A stretch of 64,000 bases of DNA from SHXR01 sp046160305 (GTDB taxonomy: Bacteria; Pseudomonadota; Gammaproteobacteria; Burkholderiales; SG8-39), in contig JBJXGX010000025.1 of assembly GCA_046160305.1 (NCBI GenBank), positions 13,121 to 77,120 of the forward strand, read 5' to 3'. Of the stretch, positions 26,778-35,937 are shown in pieces. Under the pieces are notes generated by a model, which was not told where the DNA came from, did no database searches, and worked only from the letters and a program-made list of their open reading frames with translations. A program made the translations under genes and the position numbers. Position 1 is the stretch's first letter; each line of letters starts with the position of its first letter.

Positions 26778-28176
26778 TCGGCAGCCCCTTCACAAGCGAG
26801 GTGAACACGTCGCCGCGATGCTTGTAGTGATTGAACATGTCGAAGCTCGCGCAGGCAGGAGACAGCAATACGATGTCCCCCGCGATCGCGACATCGCGCG
26901 CCCGGTCGATCGCATCGGCCATCGAGCTCGCCCAGAGCCGCGGCACATTCGTCCCATCGAGTGCGCGATCGATCAATGGTCCGTCTCGTCCGATGAGGAT
27001 CACGGCCCGCGCCGGTCCCGCTACCGCGTTGCGCAAGGGGGCGAAGTTCTGTCCTTTGCCGTCGCCGCCTGCGATCAGTACGACGCGAGAGGCCGATCCC
27101 GCAAGCATTCGGGCAAACCCATTCAGCGCCGCCACGGTCGCACCGACATTGGTGCCCTTGGAATCATTGAAGTACCGGATACGATCGACTTCCGCGATCG
27201 GCTCGACACGATGCGGCAGGCTGCGGAATGCGCGCAGCGCCTCGAACACGGTTTCGCGCCCAAGACCGAGCTCGCTCGTGAGGGCGAGCGCCGCGAGCGC
27301 ATTGGCAGCGTTATGGAGTCCCGCCAGCCGCATTTCCCCAAACGGCAAGATCGCGGTCTCGCCTTGCGCGAGATGAAAGTCGTTGCCGAGCTTGATGAGA
27401 CCAAAGTCGGCCTCGCAGCGCGATTGATCGAGTCCGAACGTGGCAACACGCCGGCCGGCGCGGCGCATCGCGAGACTTGCATCGTCGTCCCGATTCAGAA
27501 CCTGCAATCCGCTTCCCGCGAAAATCCGCGACTTCGCGGCGGCGTATTCCTTCACGTCCGCATACCGGTCGAGATGGTCTTCCGACACGTTCAGCATCGT
27601 CGCGGCATCGAGATCGAGCGAGTGGGTGGTCTCCAACTGATAGCTCGACAACTCGAGGGCCCAGACATCGGGGAGTGCATCCCGGTCGAGGCAATCCATC
27701 AACGCGGTCAGGACGGCCGGGCTGATATTTCCAGCGACCTCGCATCGCCGTCCGCCGCTGTTCACGATCGCGCCGGTGAGCGCCGTCACGGTTGTCTTGC
27801 CGTTGGTGCCGGTCACGCCGATCAGCGACGGCTGCTGCGCGTTTCGGTATGTATCGGGAATTGCCCTGGCAAACAGCTCGACATCCCCGACGACCGGAAC
27901 ACCGCGTGCAAGGGCATCCTGCACCGCGGGTTCGGCGAGCGGAACACCGGGGCTGATGGCAACCAGATCGATCCCGGCGAACGTGTCCCGCTCGAATGCA
28001 CCGGTACGAAGCTTCGCGTTTGGCGCATGCTGCGCGAGTGCGTTGCGGCCGGGCGGATCCGATCGCGTATCGGCGACACGTATCGCCGCCGCGCCGTCAC
28101 GAGCGGCCCAACGCGCCATCGACAATCCCGATTCGCCGAGTCCGAGCACCAGTACGTTTTTTCCGTTGAGGCTCAT
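26761..28176 (-). CDS. murD: UDP-N-acetylmuramoylalanine--D-glutamate ligase MurD
   Basis: 471 residues. The first domain begins KNVLVLGLGESGLSMARW, the ATP loop is GVTGTNGKTTVTAL, and the third domain has HRVEPIAEVDRIRYFNDSKGTN. It adds D-glutamate to UDP-MurNAc-L-Ala. Its start overlaps the mraY stop by ATGA. Confidence 0.97.
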   Translation of the reverse strand: MSLNGKNVLVLGLGESGLSMARWAARDGAAAIRVADTRSDPPGRNALAQHAPNAKLRTGAFERDTFAGIDLVAISPGVPLAEPAVQDALARGVPVVGDVELFARAIPDTYRNAQQPSLIGVTGTNGKTTVTALTGAIVNSGGRRCEVAGNISPAVLTALMDCLDRDALPDVWALELSSYQLETTHSLDLDAATMLNVSEDHLDRYADVKEYAAAKSRIFAGSGLQVLNRDDDASLAMRRAGRRVATFGLDQSRCEADFGLIKLGNDFHLAQGETAILPFGEMRLAGLHNAANALAALALTSELGLGRETVFEALRAFRSLPHRVEPIAEVDRIRYFNDSKGTNVGATVAALNGFARMLAGSASRVVLIAGGDGKGQNFAPLRNAVAGPARAVILIGRDGPLIDRALDGTNVPRLWASSMADAIDRARDVAIAGDIVLLSPACASFDMFNHYKHRGDVFTSLVKGLPNARGI

Positions 28177-29327
28177 CGCAGCTTCAAGGTCGATAAGCCG
28201 AACAGCACGAGCATCATCGTCACGATCCAGAAGCGCACGACCACCTGTGTTTCACGCCAGCCACCCAGCTCGAAGTGATGATGCAGCGGCGCCATGCGGA
28301 ACACGCGCTTGCCGCCGGTCATCTTGAAATAGATGACTTGGATCATCACCGACAGCGTTTCCGCGACAAATACGCCGCCCATCACGAACAGAACGATCTC
28401 CTGGCGAACGATCACCGCCACCGTTCCGAGCGCGGCCCCCAGAGCGAGGGCACCGACATCGCCCATGAACACCTCCGCCGGATAGGCGTTGAACCATAGA
28501 AATCCAAGGCCGGCGCCGATCAACGCGCCACAGAACACGGCCAGTTCGCCCGAACCGGGGATGTATGGGATCAGCAGGTATTTCGCGTAGACCGCGCTTC
28601 CGGTGACGTACGCAAAGATCCCAAGGGCGCCTGCGATCATGACCGCGGGCATGATGGCGAGCCCATCCAAGCCATCGGTTAGGTTCACCGCATTGGAGGT
28701 TCCGACGATGACGAAATAGGTGAGCGCGATAAAACCGAACACCCCGAGCGGATACGCGATGTTCTTGAAGAACGGGACGATGAGGTCGGTCTTGTTCGGC
28801 AGTTCCATCGTGAATCCGCTGCCGACCCACACCGTGAACAGATCCCAGAGCTTGGCGGAGGACGGCGCATTGATTGCGAACGACAGGTAGATCGCCGCGA
28901 CGATGCCGATGACCGATTGCCAGAAGAATTTTGCGCGGGGCGACAGGCCTTTCGGATTGCGATGCACGACTTTGCGGTAGTCATCGACCCATCCGACGAT
29001 GCCGAATCCAAGGGTCACCAGCAGAACGATCCATATGAACCGGTTTTCGAGATCGCCCCACAAGAGCGTCGTGATGCCGATCGACAACAGGATCAGCGCC
29101 CCGCCCATGGTCGGTGTGCCCGACTTCACCAGATGGGATTGGGGCCCATCGGTGCGTACCGACTGCCCGATCTTGTAGTTCGCCAACTTCCGGATCACCA
29201 ACGGCCCGAGGATCAGGGAGATCGCAAGCGCCGTCAGCGTGGCAAGGACCGCGCGAAGCGAAATGTAGTTGAATACATTCAACGCCCGTATATCTTTGGC
29301 GAAATATTGCGCGATGTCTAAGAGCAT
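28173..29327 (-). CDS. mraY: Phospho-MurNAc-pentapeptide transferase MraY
   Basis: 384 residues with about ten membrane helices. Catalytic loops are recognisable: GTPTMGGALIL, VGWVDDYRKVVHRNPKGL, NLTDGLDGLAI and the C-terminal APLHHHFELGGW. It transfers phospho-MurNAc-pentapeptide to undecaprenyl phosphate to make lipid I. It overlaps murF by ten bases. Confidence 0.97.
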   Translation of the reverse strand: MLLDIAQYFAKDIRALNVFNYISLRAVLATLTALAISLILGPLVIRKLANYKIGQSVRTDGPQSHLVKSGTPTMGGALILLSIGITTLLWGDLENRFIWIVLLVTLGFGIVGWVDDYRKVVHRNPKGLSPRAKFFWQSVIGIVAAIYLSFAINAPSSAKLWDLFTVWVGSGFTMELPNKTDLIVPFFKNIAYPLGVFGFIALTYFVIVGTSNAVNLTDGLDGLAIMPAVMIAGALGIFAYVTGSAVYAKYLLIPYIPGSGELAVFCGALIGAGLGFLWFNAYPAEVFMGDVGALALGAALGTVAVIVRQEIVLFVMGGVFVAETLSVMIQVIYFKMTGGKRVFRMAPLHHHFELGGWRETQVVVRFWIVTMMLVLFGLSTLKLR

Positions 29328-30691
29328 GCGGGGGCTCCACTTCGCAATTGCGCGATGACGCGCTCCATGCGCATGAACCGGGAACCCTTGACGAGGATCG
29401 TCGCGGGTGCCGAAGGCAATGTATTCAATCGCTCGATCAGCGATTCCACGCTGGTGAAATACTCACCGCCATCGCCGAACGATGCGACCGACGTGCGCGT
29501 CATCTCGCCAAGGGCCAGGAGCAGGTCGACACCGCGTTCTCGCGCGTATTGCCCCACTTCAGCGTGATACGCCTCGCCATGCGCCCCGACTTCGCCCATG
29601 TCGCCGAGCACGAGGAAGCGCGGGCCCGGGACCGACGCGAGAATGTCGATGGCGGCACGGACCGAATCCGGATTCGCGTTGTAGGTGTCGTCGATCAAGA
29701 CGTGCCCGCGCGCACTGGTGAATGTCTGCAGGCGACCCTTCGCGGGCCGAAACGCAGTCAACCCCTGACCAATCGCTTCAGGGCCGGCCCCGGCAATGCT
29801 CGATGCAGCGGCGGCGGCAAGGGCGTTATGAACGTTATGCGCCCCAGGGATGTTGAGCGTCGCGTGCACAGAGCCTTCCGGGGAAGAAATCGTAAGGTGC
29901 GTTCCCGTGCCTCGCAGCTCGAAGCTGCCGCTCACGTCGGCCTCTGAGCGCAATCCAAAGCTGCGAATCGCGCGCGATCCGGCCAAAGTACGCCATAGGT
30001 CCGCGTGCGCATCATCGGCGTTGAGAATCGCAACGCCGTCCGGCGGCAACGCGTGGATCAGCGCGCCATGCTCGGTTGCGACGTCATCCACACTGCGCAT
30101 GAACTCCTGGTGCTCCCGCTGGGCGTTGTTGATGAGGCCGATCGTGGGTTGCGCGATCGCGGCGAGGAGCGCCGTCTCGCCCGGATGATTCATACCGATC
30201 TCGACGACACCGACGCGGTGTGCTGTGCCCAACCGAAGCATCGTCAACGGCAGACCAATGTCATTGTTCAGATTGCCGGCGGTTGCCAGCACCTGCGCGT
30301 CGCCGAATTGCGACCGCAGGATCGAGGCGATCATTTCCTTCACCGTCGTCTTGCCATTGGAGCCAACGACGCCGATCACCGGCAGGGCGAAGCGCGCACG
30401 CCACCATGCCGCAAAGCGTCCCAATGCGGATTTCGTATCGTCGACTTCGACCAGGTTCGCATTCGGCGCCTGTTCGCGTGCATGGGAATGCACATCGACG
30501 AGCGCCGCGACCGCCCCCTGCTCAAGGGCGGCCGCGACGAAATCGTGTCCATCAAAACGCTCGCCGCGCAGCGCGACGAAGAGGACCCCCGGCGAGATCG
30601 CCCTGCTGTCGGTTGTGACCGCGTTAAATTGGACGTCCACACCGAGCGCCCGCCCCCCGATCGCGCTTGCAAGGGCAAAGGTGCTTAGCAA
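29318..30691 (-). CDS. murF: UDP-MurNAc-tripeptide--D-Ala-D-Ala ligase MurF
   Basis: 457 residues. The N-terminal substrate domain ends near RFAAWWRARF, the ATP loop is GVVGSNGKTTVKEM, and the central domain contains EIGMNHPGE and ILNADD; the C-terminal domain has DDTYNANPDS. It attaches D-Ala-D-Ala to complete the pentapeptide. Its start overlaps the end of murE by seven bases. Confidence 0.97.
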   Translation of the reverse strand: MLSTFALASAIGGRALGVDVQFNAVTTDSRAISPGVLFVALRGERFDGHDFVAAALEQGAVAALVDVHSHAREQAPNANLVEVDDTKSALGRFAAWWRARFALPVIGVVGSNGKTTVKEMIASILRSQFGDAQVLATAGNLNNDIGLPLTMLRLGTAHRVGVVEIGMNHPGETALLAAIAQPTIGLINNAQREHQEFMRSVDDVATEHGALIHALPPDGVAILNADDAHADLWRTLAGSRAIRSFGLRSEADVSGSFELRGTGTHLTISSPEGSVHATLNIPGAHNVHNALAAAAASSIAGAGPEAIGQGLTAFRPAKGRLQTFTSARGHVLIDDTYNANPDSVRAAIDILASVPGPRFLVLGDMGEVGAHGEAYHAEVGQYARERGVDLLLALGEMTRTSVASFGDGGEYFTSVESLIERLNTLPSAPATILVKGSRFMRMERVIAQLRSGAPACS

Positions 30692-32178
30692 GGCAAGCTC
30701 CCGAGGGCGGCGTGCGCCTCGTCGACGTCAGAGAACGGCCGTCGACGACCATGGATTTCCTGGTAGGGCTCGTGTCCCTTTCCGGCCAGAACCACCACAT
30801 CGCCTGATCGCGCCTCTTGGATCGCCTGATGTATCGCGGTGGCGCGATCCTCGATGCAAACCGATGCGGCCGCGGCCCCGACACCTGCTGCGATCTCACG
30901 AATGATCGCTTCCGGATCTTCGGTGCGCGGGTTGTCGCTGGTGACGATGATCCGATCGGCGAGGCGACCGGCGAGATCGCCCATGATCGGACGCTTGCCG
31001 CGATCCCGATCGCCGCCGCAACCGAACACGACGATCAAGCGGCCGCCGTTTGACTGTGCGAGATCACGCGCCGCCACCAGAACTTTTTCGAGCGCATCCG
31101 GCGTATGGGCATAGTCGACGATGACCTGCGGCCGCTCACCGCCACCCATCAGTTCCATTCGCCCGGGCACTGGCCGCAAGTCGGCAAGACATGCGGCCGC
31201 CTGCTCGAACGTGAGCCCCGCCGCGATCAAGGCGCCGCAGACCGCCAAGACATTTGCGATATTGAATCGTCCGACAAGTCCCACGGTGATATCGGAGGAC
31301 CCGAGCGACGATCTCAGATGGAAGTGCATGCCGGCATGCTCATGCTTGATCGAGGATGCCTCGAGCAGAACATCGCAATCGGCGTGTGCGGAGGGGTCGG
31401 CCGACATGGTGTAGCCAATACGCATGACGGGCCGGCCGGAAACCCGGCGGCAGAGTGCGCGCCCGGACTCGTCATCGAGATTCGTGACGATGTGCGTGAG
31501 CGACTCGAAGTCGAACAAACGTGCCTTCGCGGCAGCGTAGCTCGCCATGTCGGCATGGTAATCGAGATGATCACGCGACAGATTGGTGAATACCGCGCAC
31601 GCGAACCGAACGCCGTCCACGCGCCCTTGATCGAGGCCGATGGACGACACCTCCATTGCCAATGCGTGCGCATGATCGTCTACCCAACCCGCCATCGCTT
31701 TGGCAAGCACGATCGGATCGGGCGTGGTGTTCGGATTCGGTACGAGGGCATCGGGGGATCCCATGCCGAGCGTGCCGACTACCGCGGTCTTGCGCCCCAC
31801 CGCGTTGAGCGCGCGCGCGATCCACTGGCTGGTCGACGTCTTGCCATTGGTACCCGTGATACCAACCACCCACATGCGTCGCGTCGGTTGCCCATAGACT
31901 TCCTGTGCAAGCGGTCCGATCGCATGGCGCAGGCCCTCGATCCCGAGGTGCGGGACGGCCCACGCTGCGTTCCATTCGAAGTTGCCGCGCTCCCACACCA
32001 CCGCGCTTGCGCCCCGCGCGATCGCCTGGGGAATGTGCCTGCGGCCGTCGGCCGTGGCACCGGGGTATGCGACGAAGACATCGCCACGTTCGACAGCGCG
32101 ACTGTCGGCACATAGGTTCGCGACCGCTAGGTCTTGCGATTCGAGCGCGCGAATAATCGCAGCGGGTGCGGCGCTCAT
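30685..32178 (-). CDS. murE: UDP-MurNAc-dipeptide--meso-diaminopimelate ligase MurE
   Basis: 497 residues. ATP loop GITGTNGKTSTSQW, the Mur ligase core LSRDHLDYHADM and, most tellingly, SDNPRTEDP, the DNPR motif that selects meso-diaminopimelate. This supports Gram-negative, DAP-type peptidoglycan. Its start overlaps the ftsI stop by ATGA. Confidence 0.97.
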   Translation of the reverse strand: MSAAPAAIIRALESQDLAVANLCADSRAVERGDVFVAYPGATADGRRHIPQAIARGASAVVWERGNFEWNAAWAVPHLGIEGLRHAIGPLAQEVYGQPTRRMWVVGITGTNGKTSTSQWIARALNAVGRKTAVVGTLGMGSPDALVPNPNTTPDPIVLAKAMAGWVDDHAHALAMEVSSIGLDQGRVDGVRFACAVFTNLSRDHLDYHADMASYAAAKARLFDFESLTHIVTNLDDESGRALCRRVSGRPVMRIGYTMSADPSAHADCDVLLEASSIKHEHAGMHFHLRSSLGSSDITVGLVGRFNIANVLAVCGALIAAGLTFEQAAACLADLRPVPGRMELMGGGERPQVIVDYAHTPDALEKVLVAARDLAQSNGGRLIVVFGCGGDRDRGKRPIMGDLAGRLADRIIVTSDNPRTEDPEAIIREIAAGVGAAAASVCIEDRATAIHQAIQEARSGDVVVLAGKGHEPYQEIHGRRRPFSDVDEAHAALGSLPC

Positions 32179-33908
32179 GTGGATTCCTTCAACTCGGCCG
32201 AGGGCGGCGGCAGCTCGATGGCTTTCATCGGTGCATCGGGCAGCACACCAAGGACGCGGAGCGCCCCGCCCATCACCAACGAGAACACCGGCGCCGCGAC
32301 GAGTCCGCCGTAGTATTGGCCGGCACGCGGTTCATCGATCATCACGGCGATCACGAGACGCGGTTCGGAGACCGGCGCGAAGCCCACGAACGAGGCGACA
32401 TGTTTGTCAGCTGCGTAGAGTCCATTCTCGAGCTTTCGTGCGGTGCCCGTCTTGCCCGCCACGCGGTAGCCCATCACCTGGGCACGCGGCGCGGTACCAC
32501 CGGTTTGCACCGCCATCTCGAGCATCTTGCGTACTTCTTGCGCGGTCTTTGCCGAGATGACCGGCTTGCCTTGCGCGAATCGATCCATGCGCGACAAGCT
32601 GAGGGGCACCATGTCGCCATCACGCGCGAAGATCGTATAGGCACGTGCGAGCTGCACGAGGCTGATCGCGATGCCATGCCCATACGACATGGTCGCCTGC
32701 TCGATCGGTCGCCAGGTATTCGCGGGCCGCACTTTGCCGGTCGCCTCGCCCGGGAAGCCAAGCCGCATCGAGGTTCCGAATCCGACCCCGTTGAAAAGGG
32801 ACCACATCGATTCGGAAGACAGGTCGAGTGCGATTTTTGCCGATCCGACATTGCTTGATTTCTGAATGACCTCGGCAACCGTGAGCAGACCCGCGGGATG
32901 CGCGTCGCGAATGGTCGCCGTTCCGATCGCGAGCGACCCGGGCGCGGTCTGGATCTGCGTTTGCGCCGTCATCCTGCCCGTCTCGAGCGCCACCGCCACG
33001 GTGAACGGCTTCAACGTGGACCCTGGCTCGAAAGCATCGGTCACGGCCCGGTTGCGCATCGCGCCGGCTACGATGTGATCACGATTGTTCGGGTTGTACG
33101 TGGGTACATTCGCAAGGGCGAGAATCTCTCCGGTGGTCGAGTCGATCACCACGATTCCGCCGCCGGTCGCGCGATGATCGGTAACCGCCTGCCGCAACGC
33201 ACGGAACGCGAGGTTCTGGATGTTGGTGTCAAGGGCGAGCATGAGTTCCCGCCCCTCATGCGCGGTTCGAAGCCCCTCGACGTCCTCGATGATCCGTCCG
33301 AATCGATCCTTGATCACCCGACGATTGCCGGGTTTGCCGGCCAGATGATCTTGGAATGCGAGCTCGATGCCCTCTTGCCCGACGTCGTCCCGGCCAGTGA
33401 AGCCGAGCATATGCGCCATCACATCGCCGCCCGGGTAGTAGCGACGATATTCGCGCCGATGAAAAACGCCTGGGATCCCAAGTGCGTCAAGGCGATCCGC
33501 AACCTCTGGGGCCACTTGCCGCCGCAAATAGGCAAAGTTGTTTTCGGCGGCACCCAGGCGCTTCGAAATCTCCCGCGGATGGAGATCGATCACGCGCGCG
33601 ATCTGGCTGATCTGCGCCGGCGTCGCCTTGAATTCGTTCGGCACCACCCAGATCGACCGAACCGGCGTGCTGACCGCGAGGGGTTCACCTTTCCGATCGA
33701 GAATGCGGCCGCGATGAGCCGGCACTTCGATGATGCGGCTATAGCGTAACGCGCCCTCTTCTTGCAGGAAATCCTTGTTCATCTTCTGCAGGTAGAAGGC
33801 ACGTCCGATCAGGACGACGAACACGGCGGCAAACAACGTGATGACGACCCGCGAGCGCCATGCAGGCAGCGTTCCAGCCGTGCTCGGCGTGCGGGGGAGT
33901 TTTTTCAC
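32175..33908 (-). CDS. ftsI: Septal transpeptidase FtsI (PBP3)
   Basis: 577 residues: short basic N-terminus, one membrane helix (about 20-38), a dimerisation/pedestal region beginning with the HRGRILDRKGEPLA motif, and a penicillin-binding transpeptidase domain. The active-site triad is STLK (Ser297), SSN (351-353) and KTG (486-488). It crosslinks septal peptidoglycan in partnership with FtsW. Its start overlaps the ftsL stop by ATGA. Confidence 0.97.
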   Translation of the reverse strand: MKKLPRTPSTAGTLPAWRSRVVITLFAAVFVVLIGRAFYLQKMNKDFLQEEGALRYSRIIEVPAHRGRILDRKGEPLAVSTPVRSIWVVPNEFKATPAQISQIARVIDLHPREISKRLGAAENNFAYLRRQVAPEVADRLDALGIPGVFHRREYRRYYPGGDVMAHMLGFTGRDDVGQEGIELAFQDHLAGKPGNRRVIKDRFGRIIEDVEGLRTAHEGRELMLALDTNIQNLAFRALRQAVTDHRATGGGIVVIDSTTGEILALANVPTYNPNNRDHIVAGAMRNRAVTDAFEPGSTLKPFTVAVALETGRMTAQTQIQTAPGSLAIGTATIRDAHPAGLLTVAEVIQKSSNVGSAKIALDLSSESMWSLFNGVGFGTSMRLGFPGEATGKVRPANTWRPIEQATMSYGHGIAISLVQLARAYTIFARDGDMVPLSLSRMDRFAQGKPVISAKTAQEVRKMLEMAVQTGGTAPRAQVMGYRVAGKTGTARKLENGLYAADKHVASFVGFAPVSEPRLVIAVMIDEPRAGQYYGGLVAAPVFSLVMGGALRVLGVLPDAPMKAIELPPPSAELKEST

Positions 33909-34183
33909 TTCCGCTCGACTCCTTGCAGGATGACGGTCCGTGAGGGATCGGTTGGCCGCATGCGCAGTTTTTCCGCGGCGATCCGCTCGACGCGCGCATG
34001 CATGGCCTGCGTGCTTTGCTCCAGCTGCAGCTGCCCGAACTCGACATCCAGGGTTCGGGACCGCGCCATCTCGTGTTCATGTTGCGTCACCATGCGCCGC
34101 GCCTTGTGTTGGGACGTAACAAGACCTAACGCGCACACGACCAGCAGGCCGATCAGGAGAAGGTTGGTGCGGACCAGGGTCAT
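33905..34183 (-). CDS. ftsL: Cell division protein FtsL
   Basis: 92 residues: an N-terminal membrane helix (about 3-22) followed by a periplasmic coiled coil. Sequence conservation of FtsL is low, so the call rests mainly on its position between rsmH and ftsI, its size and its topology. It forms the FtsQBL complex that activates FtsWI. It overlaps both neighbours by ATGA. Confidence 0.9.
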   Translation of the reverse strand: MTLVRTNLLLIGLLVVCALGLVTSQHKARRMVTQHEHEMARSRTLDVEFGQLQLEQSTQAMHARVERIAAEKLRMRPTDPSRTVILQGVERK

Positions 34184-35124
34184 CGCGTGACCGCCATCCG
34201 CTCGGCAACCCGCAGGATCGCGCTCCGGGCGCGCGGATTCGCGCTAACTTCCTGGTGAGCGGCGCGAACAGGCTTGCCGATCACCGATAGCGTCGGTTGC
34301 GGCAGATCCGCATCGCGGATCGGCAGGCGCGCGAATCGCGCTTCCGGATGGGCCGCGTCGCGCATGAAACGCTTGACGATGCGATCCTCCAGCGAGTGGA
34401 AGCTGATCACGACAAGGCGTCCGCGTGGGCTCAGCATGTCCATGGCTTCTTTCAATCCTGCCGGAAGCTCTTCAAGCTCCGCATTGATGTGAATCCGTAA
34501 AGCTTGGAAGGTACGCGTCGCCGGATCCTGGCCCGGCTCGCGCGTCCGGACCGAGCGACCCACGATATCGGCAAGTTGTCGAGTGGTGCGGATCGGGTCG
34601 CGGGTCCGAGCAGCAACAATCGCCTTTGCAACCTGCCGAGCAAACCGTTCTTCGCCATAGTCTCGAAGTACCTCCGTTATCTCGGTCTCATCGGCTTCAT
34701 GCAGCCACTCGGCACTCGTTCGTCCACGCGTGGGATCCATGCGCATGTCGAGTGGCCCGTCGAAGCGGAACGAGAAGCCGCGCGCCGGATCGTCCAGCTG
34801 CGGGGATGAGACGCCAAGATCGAAGAGCACGCCGTGAGCCTCGCTGATGCCAGCTTGCGAGCATGCGGCACGGAGCTGTCCGAATTCGGCATGAACCATG
34901 GCAAAACGCGGATCGTTGATCGCCCGTGCGACCTCGATGGCTTGCGGATCGCGGTCCAGGGCGACGAGTCGTCCGGTGGGCCCAAGACGCTCGAGGATGG
35001 CACGGCTGTGCCCGCCGCGACCGAACGTTGCATCGACATAGCAGCCATCGACGCGGATCGAAAGCGCATCGAGCGCCTCGGCGAGCATCACCGGCGTGTG
35101 GGAGAAAGTGGCAGAGATCATCAA
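34180..35124 (-). CDS. rsmH: 16S rRNA m4C1402 methyltransferase RsmH
   Basis: 314 residues. Starts near HTPVMLAEALDAL and has the SAM-binding DATFGRGGHSRAIL motif, the LFDLGVSSPQLDD motif and the C-terminal VVISFHSLEDRIVKRFMR signature. It methylates N4 of C1402 in the ribosomal P site. It follows mraZ by 21 bp and overlaps ftsL by ATGA. Confidence 0.97.
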   Translation of the reverse strand: MMISATFSHTPVMLAEALDALSIRVDGCYVDATFGRGGHSRAILERLGPTGRLVALDRDPQAIEVARAINDPRFAMVHAEFGQLRAACSQAGISEAHGVLFDLGVSSPQLDDPARGFSFRFDGPLDMRMDPTRGRTSAEWLHEADETEITEVLRDYGEERFARQVAKAIVAARTRDPIRTTRQLADIVGRSVRTREPGQDPATRTFQALRIHINAELEELPAGLKEAMDMLSPRGRLVVISFHSLEDRIVKRFMRDAAHPEARFARLPIRDADLPQPTLSVIGKPVRAAHQEVSANPRARSAILRVAERMAVTR

Positions 35125-35145
35125 TCGCCGTCATTCCACTGACCA

Positions 35146-35589
35146 TCAGAGGGTAAATGACTCACCGCCAGGCGGTGGTCCGGTAAAGGTTGTGGTCCGC
35201 TGGGCTTTTTCCAGTGAGCGCCACGCTTCGAGATCCCAGATTTCGATCCGGTTGCCTTGCCCCATCAACTTCACGTCTTTCGTAATGGAGGCCTGCTCCC
35301 GAAGGGACTGGGAGATCAGAATGCGGTCGCTCTTGTCTAGTTTGTGGTCTTCCGCATGCCCGATGACCATGCGCTGCCACCATCTGGCCTGATCGCTGAA
35401 TGCGGAGAGTTGGTTCAGGCGGCTCGCCACCACCTGCCAGACATCACGTGGATAAAGAATCAGGCAGCCGTCCGGCCCTGCAGTGAGGACTAACTCGGGG
35501 TCAAGCGAGAGCTGGTCGCGATAACGCTTCGGGAGCGCCAAGCGCCCCTTGTCGTCTAGACTCGCTTCGGATGATCCTTTGATGAACAC
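35146..35589 (-). CDS. mraZ: Transcriptional regulator MraZ
   Basis: 147 residues from a GTG start. It carries two SpoVT/AbrB-like repeats; the DKGRLALPKRYRDQL segment is diagnostic and a second copy begins near LDKSDRILISQSLREQA. MraZ binds upstream of its own operon and represses the dcw cluster. A candidate operator and promoter are visible 105-170 bp upstream. It is the first gene of the cluster. Confidence 0.95.
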   Translation of the reverse strand: MFIKGSSEASLDDKGRLALPKRYRDQLSLDPELVLTAGPDGCLILYPRDVWQVVASRLNQLSAFSDQARWWQRMVIGHAEDHKLDKSDRILISQSLREQASITKDVKLMGQGNRIEIWDLEAWRSLEKAQRTTTFTGPPPGGESFTL

Positions 35590-35692
35590 GGTGCCCCGGG
35601 CGGACTGGGTCGCGCAAAACGGTTCGCGCTGCCGGGGATAGAAAGCAGGAACGCCACGAGGGTGGTGAAAGGACGGCGAAATTAACAGAATT

Positions 35693-35728
35693 CGCCACCA
35701 AATCCCACTTTTCTACCCCTGGTTCCCA
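35693..35728 (-). promoter_or_regulatory. Candidate MraZ operator repeats
   Basis: Read on the minus strand, TGGGA occurs at 35728-35724 and again at 35707-35703, with TGGCG at 35697-35693. The last two are exactly ten bases apart, and a weaker G-rich unit lies between the first two. Known MraZ sites are TGGGN direct repeats with 5-bp spacers, so spacing and sequence both fit. They lie just downstream of the predicted -10 element. Confidence 0.6.
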
Positions 35729-35757
35729 CTTTAGGGCATGAAACGACCCTTGGTCAA
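35728..35757 (-). promoter_or_regulatory. Candidate sigma-70 promoter of the dcw cluster
   Basis: On the minus strand TTGACC (35757-35752) is separated by 18 bases from TAAAGT (35733-35728). This is a good -35 and a moderate -10. The -10 abuts the first MraZ box, which would let MraZ block transcription. The leader to the mraZ start would be about 130 bases. Confidence 0.5.
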
Positions 35758-35893
35758 GCTCGATGGCGTGATTTATTTAACCGCAACAAGGACTTATGGG
35801 CGGTATGTGAAGGAGACTAAAGGAAGTGAATATGAGAATTTTCAAAACGTTACGATGACAATCGAATGTAATGACTGAGCATTAAACGCAAAA

Positions 35894-35912
35894 TTTCATC
35901 ATTGTGATGAAA
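35894..35912. promoter_or_regulatory. 19-bp perfect dyad
   Basis: TTTCATCA and TGATGAAA flank a 3-base centre. It lies 26-44 bases beyond the stop of the DUF6806-like gene. The stem is too AT-rich to be a convincing intrinsic terminator, so it may instead be a regulator site; function unknown. Confidence 0.35.
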
Positions 35913-35937
35913 AATCACAGGCCCCCCCGCGAGGCGG

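Larger units (their letters stand above)
35590..35937. other. AT-rich control region upstream of mraZ
   Basis: 348 bases between mraZ and the DUF6806-like gene, noticeably richer in A and T than the surroundings. It holds the candidate dcw promoter and MraZ boxes (35693-35757) and an AT-rich dyad at 35894-35912. No coding frame of interest was found. Confidence 0.6.

Noticed and set aside
24618..26804. 728-codon open frame on the plus strand
   Set aside because: It lies antisense to murG and ftsW, has no family features and is rich in Arg, Gln and His, the mark of a shadow frame.
26305..28278. 657-codon open frame on the plus strand
   Set aside because: Antisense to ftsW and murD; composition of a shadow frame.
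35821..35860. Very short frame beginning MRIFKTLR upstream of mraZ
   Set aside because: Eight codons only, on the wrong strand for the operon, with no support beyond a purine-rich leader.
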